A DNA stretch of 52,159 nucleotides from Flavobacteriales bacterium (GCA_022425195.1 JAKMFX010000012.1:1-52159), one strand, 5' to 3'. Positions 29,214-40,381 are shown, numbered from the stretch's first letter. Numbers and translations: made by a program. The notes: a model not told the origin generated them from the sequence alone.

Positions 29214-31790
29214 ATGGATGAAAATTTCTCACCAAGAGTTAAAGATGTAATACAATACAGCAAGGAAGAAGCTTTACGTCTGGGGCACAAACACATTGGT
29301 ACTGAACATTTACTCCTCGGAATCATAAGAGAGGGAGAGGGAATGGCCATTGAGATTCTTTTGTCCCTAGGAATAGACCTAAAGCTATTGCGAAAGCGCA
29401 TAGAAGACATATCCACTTCTGAATCGGCCCCTAAAACTTCAAAAACACCAAACCTTCCTTTAACAAAGCAGGCCGAAAAAGCCCTAAAAACCACTTTTTT
29501 AGAGGCCAAGCTTTTCAGTAGTGACATCATAGGTACCCCACACCTGCTTTTGTGTATACTCAGAAATGAATCGGATCCCATGTATCAGCTTATGGATCAA
29601 TTGGGTGTTACCTATGAAGTCATAAAAGAGCAGTTTGAAGGACGAGTGGGAGATGAAGCCTATGAAGAACCTAATTCTGACACCCCTTATGCAAGTGATG
29701 ATGAATTTGAAGGCGACTCATCGGGGTCAAAATCAGAAGATTTTCGATCTCGCAAAAAGACCAAAGCAAAAACCAAATCTACAACACCCGTACTCAATAA
29801 TTTTGGTAGAGACCTTACCCTGTTTGCTGAAGAAGGCAAATTAGACCCTGTGATTGGTAGGGAAAAAGAAATTGAGCGCGTGTCTCAGGTTCTTTCACGA
29901 AGAAAAAAGAACAACCCCCTACTCATTGGTGAGCCCGGAGTGGGTAAATCAGCCATCGCTGAGGGTTTGGCGCTTAGAATTGTAAAAAAGAAGGTTTCAC
30001 GGGTTTTATTTGATAAGAGAATCATTACCCTTGACTTAGCTTCACTCGTTGCAGGAACAAAATACAGAGGGCAATTTGAAGAACGCATGAAAGCCGTTCT
30101 TAATGAGTTGGAAACCAATCCCAACATCATTCTCTTTATCGATGAGATTCACACCATCGTAGGTGCAGGGGGTGCAGCAGGAAGCCTCGACGCTTCTAAT
30201 ATGTTCAAGCCAGCCTTAGCTCGTGGCGAAGTACAATGCATCGGAGCCACTACACTTGATGAGTACAGACAGCATATTGAAAAAGACGGTGCCCTGGAAC
30301 GAAGATTTCAAAAGGTTTTAGTGGAGCCGACCACCAATGAGGAGACGCTTCAGATACTTAAAAACATTAAAGAGCGCTATGAGGCACATCACAATGTAAC
30401 TTATACCGATGAAGCACTCGAAGCTTGTGTGACATTGACAAGTAGATACATCAGTGATCGTCACCTGCCCGATAAGGCCATAGACGCCCTTGATGAATCT
30501 GGCTCTCGTGTTCACATCACCAACATCAAGGTGCCAGAGAACATCATCTCTCTTGAGAATAGACTTCAAGAGATTAAGGACCAGAAATTAGAAGTTGTAA
30601 AAAAACAGAAATATGAAAAAGCTGCGCAACTGAGAGATGTTGAAAAGCAGACCGAGAGCGAGTTGTTAGATGCTCAGATTGCTTGGGAGGAAGAAGTTAA
30701 AGTTCATCGAGAGGTAGTTACAGACACTAATGTAGCTGAAGTCATCTCTATGATGACGGGCATCCCCATCAAGCGTATTGCTGAAAAAGAAACAGCAAAA
30801 CTCTCTTTGATGTCTGGCCAGTTGAAAGAAAATGTGATTGGTCAAGATGAGGCAATTGAGAAAATTGTAAAAGCCATTCAACGAAATCGAGTGGGCTTAA
30901 AGGATCCTAACAAACCTATCGGCTCCTTTATATTCTTAGGACCTACAGGTGTAGGGAAAACCCAATTGGCAAAAGAACTATCTACACTTTTATTTGATAA
31001 CGAATCCGCTATGATTCGTATTGATATGAGTGAGTATATGGAAAAGTTTGCCATCTCCAGATTGATCGGAGCACCTCCAGGCTATGTGGGTTATGAAGAA
31101 GGGGGGCAACTTACGGAGAAAGTAAGACGAAAGCCTTACTCCGTGATCCTTTTAGATGAAATAGAAAAGGCACATCCAGATGTGTTTAACTTACTTCTAC
31201 AAGCACTAGATGACGGACAATTAACGGACAGCCTAGGTCGGAAAATTGATTTTAAAAACACCATCATCATCATGACTTCCAATATTGGGACTCGAAAGCT
31301 AAAAGAGTTTGGTACGGGAGTTGGGTTTAGCACCTCAGCAAAAAAGAACAATCTTGATGAGTACTCTAAAAGTATCATTGAAGGCTCCCTAAAAAAAGCT
31401 TTTGCTCCTGAATTTTTAAATCGTATTGATGACGTTATTTTATTCAACACATTAGGTAGAGAAGACATTCACCAAATCATAGATATTGAATTGGAAAAAC
31501 TTTTCTTGCGTATTAAAGAAATTGGATTTACGCCTAGCATCACGGAAGCGGCAAAGGATTATATCTCTGATAAAGGCTTTGATTCTGCCTACGGAGCAAG
31601 GCCTTTAAAACGTGCGATCCAGAAATATGTTGAAGACCTTTTGGCAGAAGAAATCATCAGTAAAAATATTGGTGATGGAGATAAGGTGTTGATTGATTTT
31701 GATGCCAAAAAGAAAAACATAAAGATTAAAGTTACCAAAGCCAAAAAGAAAACGGTAAAAGCAAAAAATGACAAAGAAGAAAAGGAGTAA
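29214..31790 (+). CDS. clpC: ATP-dependent Clp protease ATP-binding subunit ClpC
   Basis: Hexameric AAA+ unfoldase that feeds ClpP. Order of domains: two Clp N repeats (about residues 4-150; begins [23 protein letters not shown]), a charged linker (150-190), AAA1 with Walker [10 protein letters not shown] near 239 and [14 protein letters not shown], a short M domain with a UVR motif ([14 protein letters not shown] near 462), AAA2 with Walker [10 protein letters not shown] near 575 and [12 protein letters not shown], and the D2-small domain. The UVR motif and short M domain mark ClpC rather than ClpB. A GVGFS loop near 702 is a plausible ClpP-docking tripeptide. The C-terminus is lysine-rich. 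858 residues. Confidence 0.93.
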   Translation: MDENFSPRVKDVIQYSKEEALRLGHKHIGTEHLLLGIIREGEGMAIEILLSLGIDLKLLRKRIEDISTSESAPKTSKTPNLPLTKQAEKALKTTFLEAKLFSSDIIGTPHLLLCILRNESDPMYQLMDQLGVTYEVIKEQFEGRVGDEAYEEPNSDTPYASDDEFEGDSSGSKSEDFRSRKKTKAKTKSTTPVLNNFGRDLTLFAEEGKLDPVIGREKEIERVSQVLSRRKKNNPLLIGEPGVGKSAIAEGLALRIVKKKVSRVLFDKRIITLDLASLVAGTKYRGQFEERMKAVLNELETNPNIILFIDEIHTIVGAGGAAGSLDASNMFKPALARGEVQCIGATTLDEYRQHIEKDGALERRFQKVLVEPTTNEETLQILKNIKERYEAHHNVTYTDEALEACVTLTSRYISDRHLPDKAIDALDESGSRVHITNIKVPENIISLENRLQEIKDQKLEVVKKQKYEKAAQLRDVEKQTESELLDAQIAWEEEVKVHREVVTDTNVAEVISMMTGIPIKRIAEKETAKLSLMSGQLKENVIGQDEAIEKIVKAIQRNRVGLKDPNKPIGSFIFLGPTGVGKTQLAKELSTLLFDNESAMIRIDMSEYMEKFAISRLIGAPPGYVGYEEGGQLTEKVRRKPYSVILLDEIEKAHPDVFNLLLQALDDGQLTDSLGRKIDFKNTIIIMTSNIGTRKLKEFGTGVGFSTSAKKNNLDEYSKSIIEGSLKKAFAPEFLNRIDDVILFNTLGREDIHQIIDIELEKLFLRIKEIGFTPSITEAAKDYISDKGFDSAYGARPLKRAIQKYVEDLLAEEIISKNIGDGDKVLIDFDAKKKNIKIKVTKAKKKTVKAKNDKEEKE

Positions 31791-31809
31791 GCACCTTATG
31801 CTTTAGAAC

Positions 31810-31840
31810 AAAAAAAACCGCCATTAAGGCGGTTTTTTTT
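31810..31840. terminator. Bidirectional terminator between clpC and aconitase
   Basis: AACCGCC (31816-31822) pairs with GGCGGTT (31828-31834) around a five-base loop, with A run on the left and T run on the right, so it can end both convergent genes. Confidence 0.85.
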
Positions 31841-31855
31841 GCTGTGAACGCAATC

Positions 31856-34123
31856 TTAAGCATTCTGTGTCTTAATTAAATTCAAAGCAGAACCTGCTCT
31901 GAACCACTCAATCTGCTGAGCGTTATAAGTATGATTTAACTTTATTGAATCTACTGACCCATCAGCATGAACCAACTCTAAAGAAAGTTGTTTGCCAGGT
32001 GCAAAAGCATCTAAATCTGTAAAATTAAAGGTGTCATCTTCCTGAACGAGGTTGTAATCAGATTCATTCTCAAAAGTCAAACCTAACATCCCCTGTTTTT
32101 TCAAGTTGGTTTCATGGATACGAGCAAATGACTTTACGATCACTGCACACACGCCAAGATGTCTTGGCTCCATAGCTGCATGCTCACGTGATGAACCTTC
32201 ACCATAATTATGATCTCCAACGACTACAGATGGAACTCCTGCTGCCTTGTAAGTTCTTGCAATGTTAGGTACCTCATCAAACGAACCGTCCAATTGGCTT
32301 TTCACCTTATTGGTCGCTCCACCAAATGCATTGACGGCACCTATCAAACAATTGTTTGAAATATTGTCCAAGTGACCTCTGTAACGCAACCAAGGACCGG
32401 CCATAGAAATATGATCCGTCGTACACTTTCCTTCCGCTTTAATTAAGAGCTTCGCACCTAAAATGCTTTGCCCATCCCAAGGGCTAAAAGGACTTAACAA
32501 CTGTAAGCGTTTCGAATCAGGGCTAACGAGAATCTCTACCCCTGAGCCATCTTCTGCTGGAGCCTGATAACCATTATCTTCAACAGCAAAACCTTGAGAT
32601 GGCAACTCAGAACCTGTAGGCTCAGCCAACATCACGGACTCCCCTTTGTCATTCTGAAGAGAATCTGTTAACGGATTAAAGTCGAGGCGACCGGAAATGG
32701 CAACGGCAGCCACCATTTCAGGAGAGGCGACAAAAGCGTGTGTATTTGGATTGCCATCAGCACGCTTCGCAAAGTTTCTATTGAAGGAGTGAACAATAGA
32801 GTTCTTTTCCTTTTTGTCTGCTCCTTCTCTATCCCATTGACCAATACATGGTCCACAGGCATTCGTAAAGATACGCGTTGAATCAAATTTATTAAAAGTG
32901 TCTATCAAGCCATCACGCTCTGCTGTATAACGCACTTGTTCGGAGCCTGGATTGATTCCCAAAATCGCTTTGGGTTGAACCCCTTTACTTACAGCATCCT
33001 CAACAATAGAGGCAGCACGTGTCAAATCTTCATAAGATGAGTTCGTACAAGAACCAATCAGTGCCCACTCAATATCTAAAGGCCAACCGTTGGCCACGGC
33101 TTTTTCTTTCATCTCTGAAACAGGCGTTGCCAAATCCGGAGTAAAAGGCCCATTTAAATGAGGTCCCAGTTCGGATAGGTTGATTTCAATGACCTGGTCA
33201 AAGTATTTCTCTGGACTGGCATACACTTCTGCATCACCCGTTAGGTGTTCAGCAACTTCATCAGCTAAAGCCACTACATCGGCTCTATCAGTTGCATTTA
33301 AATACCGTCTCATAGAATCGTCATAACCAAATGTAGAAGTGGTAGCACCAATTTCAGCACCCATATTACATATGGTCCCTTTACCGGTAGCCGACATGCT
33401 TTGTGCACCCTCACCGAAATACTCAACGATACAACCCGTACCGCCTTTCACAGTAAGAATACCTGCCAACTTCAAAATAACATCTTTTGGAGCTGCCCAT
33501 CCGTTTAGCTTACCCGTTAATTTAACTCCAATGAGCTTGGGGAATTTTAATTCCCAAGGCATTCCTGCCATCACATCCACAGCATCAGCACCACCAACAC
33601 CAACAGCCACCATTCCCAATCCTCCGGCATTTACCGTATGAGAATCGGTACCGATCATCATACCACCCGGGAAAGCGTAATTCTCTAATACGACTTGATG
33701 GATAATACCTGCGCCTGGCTTCCAAAAACCAATACCGTATTTATCACAAACAGAACTTAAGAAATTAAAAACTTCATTGTTCTTGTTGATTCCTTCTTGC
33801 AAATCTTTAGAAGCACCAATACGAGCTTGTATAAGGTGATCGGCATGTGCGGTAGAAGGAACAGCAACTTTATCTTTCCCGGCTTGCATAAATTGCAAAA
33901 GGGCCATCTGAGCGGTAGCATCTTGCATCGCAACTCGATCCGGTGCAAAGTCAACGTAAGAACCTCCTCGAACGTAAGCTTCTGAAGCATTTCCTTCCCA
34001 CAGGTGGGTATAAAGGATTTTTTCTGAGAGCGTTAATGGTTTATTAACAGCAACTCTTGCAGCGGCAACACGCTCTGGATAAGCAGCGTAAACCTTTTTA
34101 ATCATTTCAATATCAAAAGCCAT
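31856..34123 (-). CDS. Aconitate hydratase
   Basis: TCA-cycle isomerisation of citrate to isocitrate via a [4Fe-4S] cluster. Cluster cysteines lie in [11 protein letters not shown] (about residue 358) and [14 protein letters not shown] (about 421); [23 protein letters not shown] near 165 and the swivel domain [15 protein letters not shown] near 640 are present. The protein starts at [19 protein letters not shown] (755 residues, the usual Bacteroidota mitochondrial-like form); an in-frame ATG ten codons earlier is less likely. It is single-gene, with a candidate promoter at 34170. Symbol withheld because acnA/acnB naming varies for this clade. Confidence 0.94.
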   Translation of the reverse strand: MAFDIEMIKKVYAAYPERVAAARVAVNKPLTLSEKILYTHLWEGNASEAYVRGGSYVDFAPDRVAMQDATAQMALLQFMQAGKDKVAVPSTAHADHLIQARIGASKDLQEGINKNNEVFNFLSSVCDKYGIGFWKPGAGIIHQVVLENYAFPGGMMIGTDSHTVNAGGLGMVAVGVGGADAVDVMAGMPWELKFPKLIGVKLTGKLNGWAAPKDVILKLAGILTVKGGTGCIVEYFGEGAQSMSATGKGTICNMGAEIGATTSTFGYDDSMRRYLNATDRADVVALADEVAEHLTGDAEVYASPEKYFDQVIEINLSELGPHLNGPFTPDLATPVSEMKEKAVANGWPLDIEWALIGSCTNSSYEDLTRAASIVEDAVSKGVQPKAILGINPGSEQVRYTAERDGLIDTFNKFDSTRIFTNACGPCIGQWDREGADKKEKNSIVHSFNRNFAKRADGNPNTHAFVASPEMVAAVAISGRLDFNPLTDSLQNDKGESVMLAEPTGSELPSQGFAVEDNGYQAPAEDGSGVEILVSPDSKRLQLLSPFSPWDGQSILGAKLLIKAEGKCTTDHISMAGPWLRYRGHLDNISNNCLIGAVNAFGGATNKVKSQLDGSFDEVPNIARTYKAAGVPSVVVGDHNYGEGSSREHAAMEPRHLGVCAVIVKSFARIHETNLKKQGMLGLTFENESDYNLVQEDDTFNFTDLDAFAPGKQLSLELVHADGSVDSIKLNHTYNAQQIEWFRAGSALNLIKTQNA

Positions 34124-34169
34124 AAAAAATGGTTTATGTGGGTTTAATTTCAATCTATCACTAAGACCG

Positions 34170-34177
34170 CAAAATTA
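34170..34177 (-). promoter_or_regulatory. Candidate promoter -7 box for aconitase
   Basis: CAAAATTA on the plus strand is TAATTTTG on the minus strand, a TAnnTTTG match 47 bases before the preferred ATG. No CAA (-33) at ideal spacing. Confidence 0.45.
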
Positions 34178-34373
34178 GGAAAATTCACTTAAAAACAGAA
34201 TTTGTCTTGGTCTAATTTAGGTGATCCGGGAATTACCATAGAATTCACATATTTTAATGCTCAAAAAACGAATATCACAGGAACATAAGTAGTAATAATC
34301 AATTTGTGATACTAAGGTAAAAAGGGCTGGGTGATTCACCTCCAACGAACGAATATGATACGTAATCAATAAT

Positions 34374-34754
34374 CTAAGCCTTGTCTTTAAAATTTAAAGA
34401 GCGTGAATTCACACAATAGCGCAAACCGGATTCAGTAGGCCCATCTGTAAAAACATGACCCAGATGTCCATCACAACGAGCACATAAAATCTCTACACGT
34501 ATCAACCCAAAGGAAGTGTCTTTTTCCTCTCTGACCTTCCCCTCTTGCGCATCAGAAAATGCCGGCCAACCGCAATGTGAGTTAAATTTAGATTGTGAAT
34601 CAAACAACACCTCTTGACAACCAGCACAAGTATAGACCCCCTCTTCAAAATGCGAATCATACACTCCTGTAAAAGCTCGCTCTGTACCTTTCTCCCTCAA
34701 AATACGATAGACCTCAGGGTCTAATATTTCCCTCCACTCTTCTTCTGTTTTCAT
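34374..34754 (-). CDS. msrB: Peptide-methionine (R)-S-oxide reductase
   Basis: Repairs methionine-R-sulfoxide in oxidised proteins. Visible: catalytic cysteine in RYCVNSRSLNF near residue 115, GWPAFSDA near 62, and two zinc-binding CxxC motifs, CAGC near 42 and CARC near 94. 126 residues, a single-domain MsrB with no MsrA fusion. No neighbour on its strand overlaps; 220 bases separate it from aconitase, in which I see nothing more than the aconitase promoter. Confidence 0.93.
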   Translation of the reverse strand: MKTEEEWREILDPEVYRILREKGTERAFTGVYDSHFEEGVYTCAGCQEVLFDSQSKFNSHCGWPAFSDAQEGKVREEKDTSFGLIRVEILCARCDGHLGHVFTDGPTESGLRYCVNSRSLNFKDKA

Positions 34755-34926
34755 CGATAGAATTTATTTGTTAATTTACAAATAATTACCAAAATATAAG
34801 CCTATAAAACCTCATTAACTGGACACTTTAAAAAAGACACCATACAACCCCGATGGCACAATTAAAATTGAAAAATACTCAATTACTATTCTTTATATTT
34901 ACCTTGCTATAAAATTATAATACACA

Positions 34927-36555
34927 ATGAATATAGATTTTAACAAGAATGAAGATGCCCTAAAACTTCAGCTGACTGAAATGAACAGAAGGTTGGAGCA
35001 AATCCACTTGGGAGGTGGGAAGAAAAAAATTGATAAAGAGCACCAGAAAGGAAAACTTACTGCCAGAGAGCGTATTGAATATCTTACAGACGAACAATCG
35101 GACTTCCTTGAAATAGGAGCCTTTGCTGGAGATGGCATGTATAAAGACTATGGTGGCTGTCCATCTGGTGGGGTTGTTACGGGGATTGGAACTGTTTCCA
35201 ACAGACCCTGTGTGCTTGTTGCAAATGATGCCACTGTAAAAGCAGGTGCATGGTTCCCCATCACGGCAAAAAAGAACTTAAGGGCACAAGAAATAGCCAT
35301 GGAAAACAACATCCCCATCATCTACTTGGTAGACAGTGCTGGTGTTTTTCTTCCATTACAAAACGAACTCTTTGCTGATAAAGATCACTTTGGTAGAATC
35401 TTTCGAAACAATGCAAAGATGTCGTCCATGGGAATCCCTCAGATAGCAGCCGTCATGGGCTCTTGTGTGGCAGGAGGAGCCTACCTCCCGATTATGAGTG
35501 ATGACGCTCTTATTGTAGACAAAACTGGATCTATTTTTTTAGCGGGATCCTACCTCGTAAAAGCGGCCATAGGTGAAGATATTGACAACGAAACTCTGGG
35601 AGGCGCTACCTCCCACTGTGAGATATCAGGTGTGACAGATTACAAGGCTGAGAATGATGAAGCATGCCTTGACCACATCCGTTCTATAATCGGTAAAATG
35701 GGCCATAGCACACAAGCAGGATTTAATCGAATTGCATCAAAAAAACCCAAAGAAAAACAAGAGGAAATTTACGGCATCTTACCTAAAGAGAGAGAGCAAC
35801 CCTATAAAGTTCGAGATATTATAGCTCGCTTGGTAGACCATTCTGAATTCGAAGAGTATAAAAAAGATTTTGGGAAAAGCATCATTTGCGCCTTTGCTCG
35901 TATTGATGGGTGGGCCGTCGGAATTGTTGCCAATGACAGAGCCCTGGTGAAATCAAAACAAGGTGAAATGCAATTGGGTGGGGTTATTTATTCCGACTCA
36001 GCGGACAAATCAGCGCGATTTATCATGAATTGCAATCAGAAGAAGATCCCCTTGGTCTTCCTGCAAGATGTAACGGGATTTATGGTAGGCTCACGATCAG
36101 AGCATGGAGGGATGATTAAAGACGGAGCAAAAATGGTCAGCGCCATGGCAAACTCTGTAGTCCCCAAATTCACGATCATTACCGGAAACTCATATGGTGC
36201 AGGGAATTATGCCATGTGTGGAAAGGCATTTGACCCACGGTTGATCGTTGCTTGGCCCTCGGCACAAATCGCTGTGATGGGTGGTCGTCAAGCAGCAAAA
36301 GTATTGCTGCAGATAGAAAAGGCAAAACGCAAAGCAAAAGGCGAAACCCTCTCTGAGAAAAAGGAAGCTGAGCTACTCAAGTCCATCACCGAAAAATATA
36401 AAGAACAAACCAACCCATACTATGCTGCTTCCCACCTATGGGTAGACGCTATCATTGACCCCTTAGAAACTCGAAAAGTAATTTCTAAGGGGATTGAAAT
36501 GGCCAATCATGCACCTATTACCGATGCGTTTAATGTGGGCATCATCCAAACATAA
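34927..36555 (+). CDS. Acyl-CoA carboxylase, carboxyltransferase (beta) subunit
   Basis: Transfers carboxyl from biotin to an acyl-CoA. Crotonase-like carboxyltransferase with KGKLTARERIEYLTDE near residue 43 and the central IIYLVDSAGVFLPLQNE near 140, MGSCVAGGAYLP near 180 and TGNSYGAGNYAMCGKAFDPR near 420. The AGVFLPLQ-ELFADKDHFGRIFRNNA order is closest to methylcrotonoyl-CoA carboxylase beta (leucine breakdown); propionyl-CoA carboxylase is the alternative. 542 residues. No biotin-carboxylase alpha subunit is next to it, so the partner must be encoded elsewhere. Followed after 39 bases by the pseudouridine synthase gene. Confidence 0.85.
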   Translation: MNIDFNKNEDALKLQLTEMNRRLEQIHLGGGKKKIDKEHQKGKLTARERIEYLTDEQSDFLEIGAFAGDGMYKDYGGCPSGGVVTGIGTVSNRPCVLVANDATVKAGAWFPITAKKNLRAQEIAMENNIPIIYLVDSAGVFLPLQNELFADKDHFGRIFRNNAKMSSMGIPQIAAVMGSCVAGGAYLPIMSDDALIVDKTGSIFLAGSYLVKAAIGEDIDNETLGGATSHCEISGVTDYKAENDEACLDHIRSIIGKMGHSTQAGFNRIASKKPKEKQEEIYGILPKEREQPYKVRDIIARLVDHSEFEEYKKDFGKSIICAFARIDGWAVGIVANDRALVKSKQGEMQLGGVIYSDSADKSARFIMNCNQKKIPLVFLQDVTGFMVGSRSEHGGMIKDGAKMVSAMANSVVPKFTIITGNSYGAGNYAMCGKAFDPRLIVAWPSAQIAVMGGRQAAKVLLQIEKAKRKAKGETLSEKKEAELLKSITEKYKEQTNPYYAASHLWVDAIIDPLETRKVISKGIEMANHAPITDAFNVGIIQT

Positions 36556-36594
36556 GAAACCATTTTTCTAATTTGATCAAGACTACGATACAAA

Positions 36595-38277
36595 ATGTCT
36601 ACGCATACATCACTCTTCACCCATTTTAGAACTTCAATAAAAGCCTACGCATTGCCCCAAAGCTTTACGTTTCCCTTTTACTATGAACCTCACCCACTCT
36701 GTAGCCTAGCTGCTAAAGAACTTCAAGACCATCTGATGAATCAAAGCGCATGGAAACATAATTTCGGTTTAAAAAATGAGGATGATCCTGGTCTTGGGAA
36801 AATGTTTGGCGTACTCTTAGTTCGCAACAAAGAAAATAATATTGGGTACCTATCTGCATTTTCTGGTAAGCTTGCCGGGGCAAACCACCATCCTATGTTC
36901 GTCCCCCCAGTATATGACATGCTCCAAGAAAAAGGCTTTTATAAAAAAGGAGAAGACATCTTGAATCAACTGAGTGCAGAAATTGGCGAATTGACAAAGA
37001 ACCCAGAAATTGGAGCACTTCAGAATCTTTTAAAAGCAGAAATCAACCTTTCTGAGATTAAGATAAATGACTATAGAAAACAGATCATTGAGAACAGAAA
37101 AATAAGAAAACAAAAACGCGTATTGGGTGAAAAAGAATTGGAAAAGAATGCCTTTGAAAAACTCAATAATGACCTTGCAAAGCAAAGTATAGCCGAGAAA
37201 AATGAGCTTAAAAAAAAGATGGCCTACTGGGAAAAGAGAACAATGAGCGTTCAAACCCAATTGGACGAGCTTTTATTGGACATTGAAAAGCTCAAAAACC
37301 TTCGAAAAAAAACTTCCAATGACTTACAGCAAAAACTCTTTGATCAATACCACTTTTTAAACCGAAATGGAAAGAAAAAAGGCTTGATTGAAATTTTCAA
37401 GAATACGAGCCAAGGAATCCCTCCTGCTGCGGCTGGAGAATGTGCGCTACCAAAACTATTGCAATATGCTTTTTCTCATCAACTAGAACCCATGGCTTTT
37501 GCAGAATTCTGGTGGGGTTGTCCTCCAAAGTCAGCCCTAAGAAAACACAAACAGTTCTATCCAGCATGCCAAGGGAAGTGCCAACCCATTCTAAAGCACA
37601 TGCTAGCAGGTATGGATGTTGATGACAATCCACTTCTTTCAAATCAAGCTGAGGGAAAAAATCTAAAAGTCATTCATGAAGACGAAGACTTGTTAATCAT
37701 TAATAAACCCGCAGAATTACTATCTGTCCCTGGAAAAACGATCAATGATTCGGTTTACAGTCGCGTGAAATTAAGATTTCCCGACGCCAAAGGACCGATT
37801 ATCGTGCACCGCTTAGACATGTCGACTTCGGGATTAATGATGCTTGCAAAAACAAAAGAGGCGCACGCCTACCTGCAAAGGCAATTCATCAAAAGAAGCA
37901 TCAAAAAACGCTACGTCGCACTACTCGATGGATTGATTACTAAAGACACTGGGATGATTGAGCTGCCCTTAAGGCTAGATATTGACGACAGACCGAGGCA
38001 GTTGGTGTGTCATGAACATGGCAAACCCGCCAAAACTAAATGGGAAGTGGTCGCACGAGACAAGTATCAAACTAAAATTCACTTCTACCCAATCACGGGA
38101 CGTACGCATCAGTTAAGAGTACATGCAGCACACCCAAAGGGTTTAAACACGCCTATCCTAGGAGACGATTTATACGGCAACAAATCGAAGCGTTTGCACC
38201 TACATGCTGAGACCCTTGAATTTCGGCATCCAAGAACAAAACAACTTGTAAAATTTAAAGTCGAAGCTGACTTCTGA
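36595..38277 (+). CDS. RluA-family pseudouridine synthase with long N-terminal extension
   Basis: 560 residues in two parts. The C-terminal catalytic domain (about 350-560) is RluA type: DEDLLIINKPAELLSVPG, the catalytic aspartate in HRLDMSTSGLMML near residue 407, and TGRTHQLRVHAAHP near 502. The N-terminal 350 residues have a globular start, a long charged coiled coil (about 130-245), and a segment with QGIPPAAAGECALPKLLQYA and AEFWWGCPPK, which belongs to a Bacteroidota and gamma-proteobacterial subgroup of RluA-like enzymes. Target uridine (tRNA position 32 or 23S rRNA position 746) is a guess by family. Separated by 39 bases from the carboxyltransferase gene; followed by a terminator. 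Confidence 0.88.
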   Translation: MSTHTSLFTHFRTSIKAYALPQSFTFPFYYEPHPLCSLAAKELQDHLMNQSAWKHNFGLKNEDDPGLGKMFGVLLVRNKENNIGYLSAFSGKLAGANHHPMFVPPVYDMLQEKGFYKKGEDILNQLSAEIGELTKNPEIGALQNLLKAEINLSEIKINDYRKQIIENRKIRKQKRVLGEKELEKNAFEKLNNDLAKQSIAEKNELKKKMAYWEKRTMSVQTQLDELLLDIEKLKNLRKKTSNDLQQKLFDQYHFLNRNGKKKGLIEIFKNTSQGIPPAAAGECALPKLLQYAFSHQLEPMAFAEFWWGCPPKSALRKHKQFYPACQGKCQPILKHMLAGMDVDDNPLLSNQAEGKNLKVIHEDEDLLIINKPAELLSVPGKTINDSVYSRVKLRFPDAKGPIIVHRLDMSTSGLMMLAKTKEAHAYLQRQFIKRSIKKRYVALLDGLITKDTGMIELPLRLDIDDRPRQLVCHEHGKPAKTKWEVVARDKYQTKIHFYPITGRTHQLRVHAAHPKGLNTPILGDDLYGNKSKRLHLHAETLEFRHPRTKQLVKFKVEADF

Positions 38278-38287
38278 TGGAAGTTAA

Positions 38288-38317
38288 AAAAAAACCATCC
38301 CTAAGGATGGTTTTTAA
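38288..38317. terminator. Bidirectional terminator after the pseudouridine synthase gene
   Basis: AAAACCATCC (38291-38300) with GGATGGTTTT (38305-38314), four-base loop CTAA, flanked by A and T runs. Ends both the plus-strand gene and the minus-strand pdhB. Confidence 0.85.
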
Positions 38318-38338
38318 AAAAGGTATAAATATCGTGAT

Positions 38339-39319
38339 TTACTTCACGTACATTACAGATTTCACTTCTTCAACAATCTTACTCACTTGCGGTAAGAATT
38401 CTTCTACCAAATTCGGTGCGTAAGCCATGGGTACGTCTGCGGTACAAACACGCTTAACAGGAGCATCTATATGATCAAAGGCGTAGTTTTGAACGTGATA
38501 AGCAATCTCTGAAGACAATGATGCCAGTGGCCATGCTTCTTCAACCACCACCAATCGATTGGTTTTCTTTACCGAAGTAAGAATCGTATCATAATCAATA
38601 GGACGAACGGTTCTTAAATCGATGATTTCGGCAGAGATTCCTTCTTTGGCTAATAATTCAGCAGCTTCATGAACCTTCTTCATAATCTTACCAAAAGAAA
38701 CTAAAGTAACGTCAGTACCTTCTTGAACAACATCAGCAACACCAATAGGAATGATGTATTCTCCTTCAGGAACTTCACCCTTATCACCGTACATTTGCTC
38801 CGACTCCATGAAAATCACAGGGTCATTGTCTCTGATGGCAGCCTTCAGCAAGCCCTTGGCATCATATGGATTAGAAGGAACGACTACTTTTAAACCGGGG
38901 CAGTTTGCATACCAGGATTCAAATGCTTGTGAATGCTGTGCACCTAACTGACCTGCTGAAGCAGTAGGACCTCTAAATACAATCGGCATTTCAAATTGTC
39001 CATCAGACATCTGTCTGACTTTGGCCGCAGAATTGATGATTTGATCAATGGCCACCAAAGAAAAGTTAAATGTCATGAACTCTACAATCGGCTTCAAACC
39101 ATTCATGGCTGCACCGGTAGCAATTCCTGCAAAACCCAATTCTGCAATGGGTGTATCTATAATTCTTTTTTCTCCAAACTCATCCAACATGCCTTGACTT
39201 GCTTTGTAGGCACCATTGTACTCAGCGACTTCTTCACCTAATAAAAAGACCTTTTCGTCTTTTCTCATTTCTTCGCTCATGGCCTCTGCAATGGCCTGTC
39301 TGAATTGTATAACTCTCAT
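38339..39319 (-). CDS. pdhB: Pyruvate dehydrogenase E1 component, beta subunit
   Basis: Part of the thiamine-diphosphate heterotetramer that decarboxylates pyruvate for acetyl-CoA. Shows FLLGEEVAEYNGAYKASQG near residue 24, DTPIAELGFAGIATGAAM near 53, VFRGPTASAGQLGAQHSQ near 115 and EAWPLASLSSEI near 260. 326 residues from MRVIQFRQAIAEAM; a longer in-frame start 17 codons upstream would lie ahead of the predicted transcription start and is rejected. The alpha subunit and E2 are not adjacent here. Could be another 2-oxo-acid dehydrogenase E1 beta, but the sequence fits PdhB best. Confidence 0.9.
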   Translation of the reverse strand: MRVIQFRQAIAEAMSEEMRKDEKVFLLGEEVAEYNGAYKASQGMLDEFGEKRIIDTPIAELGFAGIATGAAMNGLKPIVEFMTFNFSLVAIDQIINSAAKVRQMSDGQFEMPIVFRGPTASAGQLGAQHSQAFESWYANCPGLKVVVPSNPYDAKGLLKAAIRDNDPVIFMESEQMYGDKGEVPEGEYIIPIGVADVVQEGTDVTLVSFGKIMKKVHEAAELLAKEGISAEIIDLRTVRPIDYDTILTSVKKTNRLVVVEEAWPLASLSSEIAYHVQNYAFDHIDAPVKRVCTADVPMAYAPNLVEEFLPQVSKIVEEVKSVMYVK

Positions 39320-39342
39320 ATTCGTACTTGATTTTAATGCGA

Positions 39343-39370
39343 CAAAATTACAATTTTTATTGGCATTCAA
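39343..39370 (-). promoter_or_regulatory. Promoter of pdhB
   Basis: On the minus strand, TTG (plus 39368-39370), 17 bases, then TAATTTTG (plus 39343-39350): both promoter elements present. Predicted start near 39337 leaves a leader of about 18 bases to the ATG at 39319. I see nothing else convincing in 39371-39614. Confidence 0.6.
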
Positions 39371-39614
39371 TAAGATAAATCACATACTTTTTTAAACATC
39401 AACACCCTGGGTATTATTTTGACTAAATCTCACGTGTTTTATCAAAATAAATTTCGGCAAAATCCCTTTTCGGTATATGATTTGCAGAATGGATTTTCTA
39501 TATTTAGAAATCACAAAGATAGATTCAACTGCCTTGTACTTTAGAAATATAGACCGTTGAGGGAATGCAATGCAGGAATAGAATCTCATCAAACCACTTA
39601 AAATTGATATATAT

Positions 39615-40361
39615 ATGAATCTACTCGTATGCATCAGTCATGTCCCCGACACTACTTCCAAAATTGCTTTTACAGATGATCATACCGAATTTGATGCATC
39701 AGGCATCACCTTTGTTATGAATCCCTACGATGAGTTTGGCCTTACAAAAGCCATGCACCTTAAAGAATCCAACGGAGCTCGCATAACCGTGATCAATGTA
39801 GGTTTGTCAGCTACAGAATCCACCTTGCGAAAAGCCTTGGCCATTGGCGCCGACGAAGCCATCCGCATCAATGCAGAGCCTACCGACGCGGCATACGTGG
39901 CAGAATTGATTGCCGACTATGCCCGTGACAAAAATTTTGATCTTATCATTACCGGTAGAGAATCTATTGATTACAATGGAGGCGCAGTACCAGGAATACT
40001 TTCAGTGCATCTTAACCTGCCTTTCGTAAATGCATGTATCGGACTGGACTTAAACGGCGATCAAGCTACCCTTGTGCGAGAAATTGATGGGGGTAAGGAA
40101 ACCCTTCAGGGTAAACTCCCCTTATTGATTGCCGGGCAAAAAGGCCTGGTTGAAGAGAAAGACCTGAGAATCCCAGCCATGCGAGGGATCATGATGGCCC
40201 GAAAGAAACCTTTAACCGTAATCGAACCCTCGGAAGCCACAAAACAAACAATGGTCCTTAATTACGATTTACCCAAAGAAAAAGAAGCTTGTACACTGAT
40301 AGATCCCGATCAAGTCGATCAGTTGGTGGAATTACTTCACCGTGAAGCGAAAGTCATCTAA
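39615..40361 (+). CDS. etfB: Electron transfer flavoprotein, beta subunit
   Basis: Beta chain of the soluble ETF heterodimer that takes electrons from acyl-CoA dehydrogenases to the quinone pool. N-terminus MNLLVCISHVPDTTSKIAF is typical, and the ETF beta signature follows: VNPYDEFGLTKAMHL-like NPYDEFGLTKA near residue 36, GADEAIRINAE near 78, TGRESIDYNGGAVPG near 112 and VREIDGGKETLQGKLPLLI near 155. 248 residues. It lies 20 bases before etfA, and this pair followed by the bifunctional nuclease is a common Bacteroidota order. Confidence 0.94.
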   Translation: MNLLVCISHVPDTTSKIAFTDDHTEFDASGITFVMNPYDEFGLTKAMHLKESNGARITVINVGLSATESTLRKALAIGADEAIRINAEPTDAAYVAELIADYARDKNFDLIITGRESIDYNGGAVPGILSVHLNLPFVNACIGLDLNGDQATLVREIDGGKETLQGKLPLLIAGQKGLVEEKDLRIPAMRGIMMARKKPLTVIEPSEATKQTMVLNYDLPKEKEACTLIDPDQVDQLVELLHREAKVI

Positions 40362-40381
40362 GAACGTAAATTTTATAAGAT

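Noticed and set aside
39320-39370. Longer pdhB N-terminus
   Set aside because: A two-element promoter lies within it, and the family starts at MRVIQFRQAI.
39371-39614. 80-codon minus-strand frame before etfB
   Set aside because: It overlaps the etfB start and has no domain or promoter; taken as chance.
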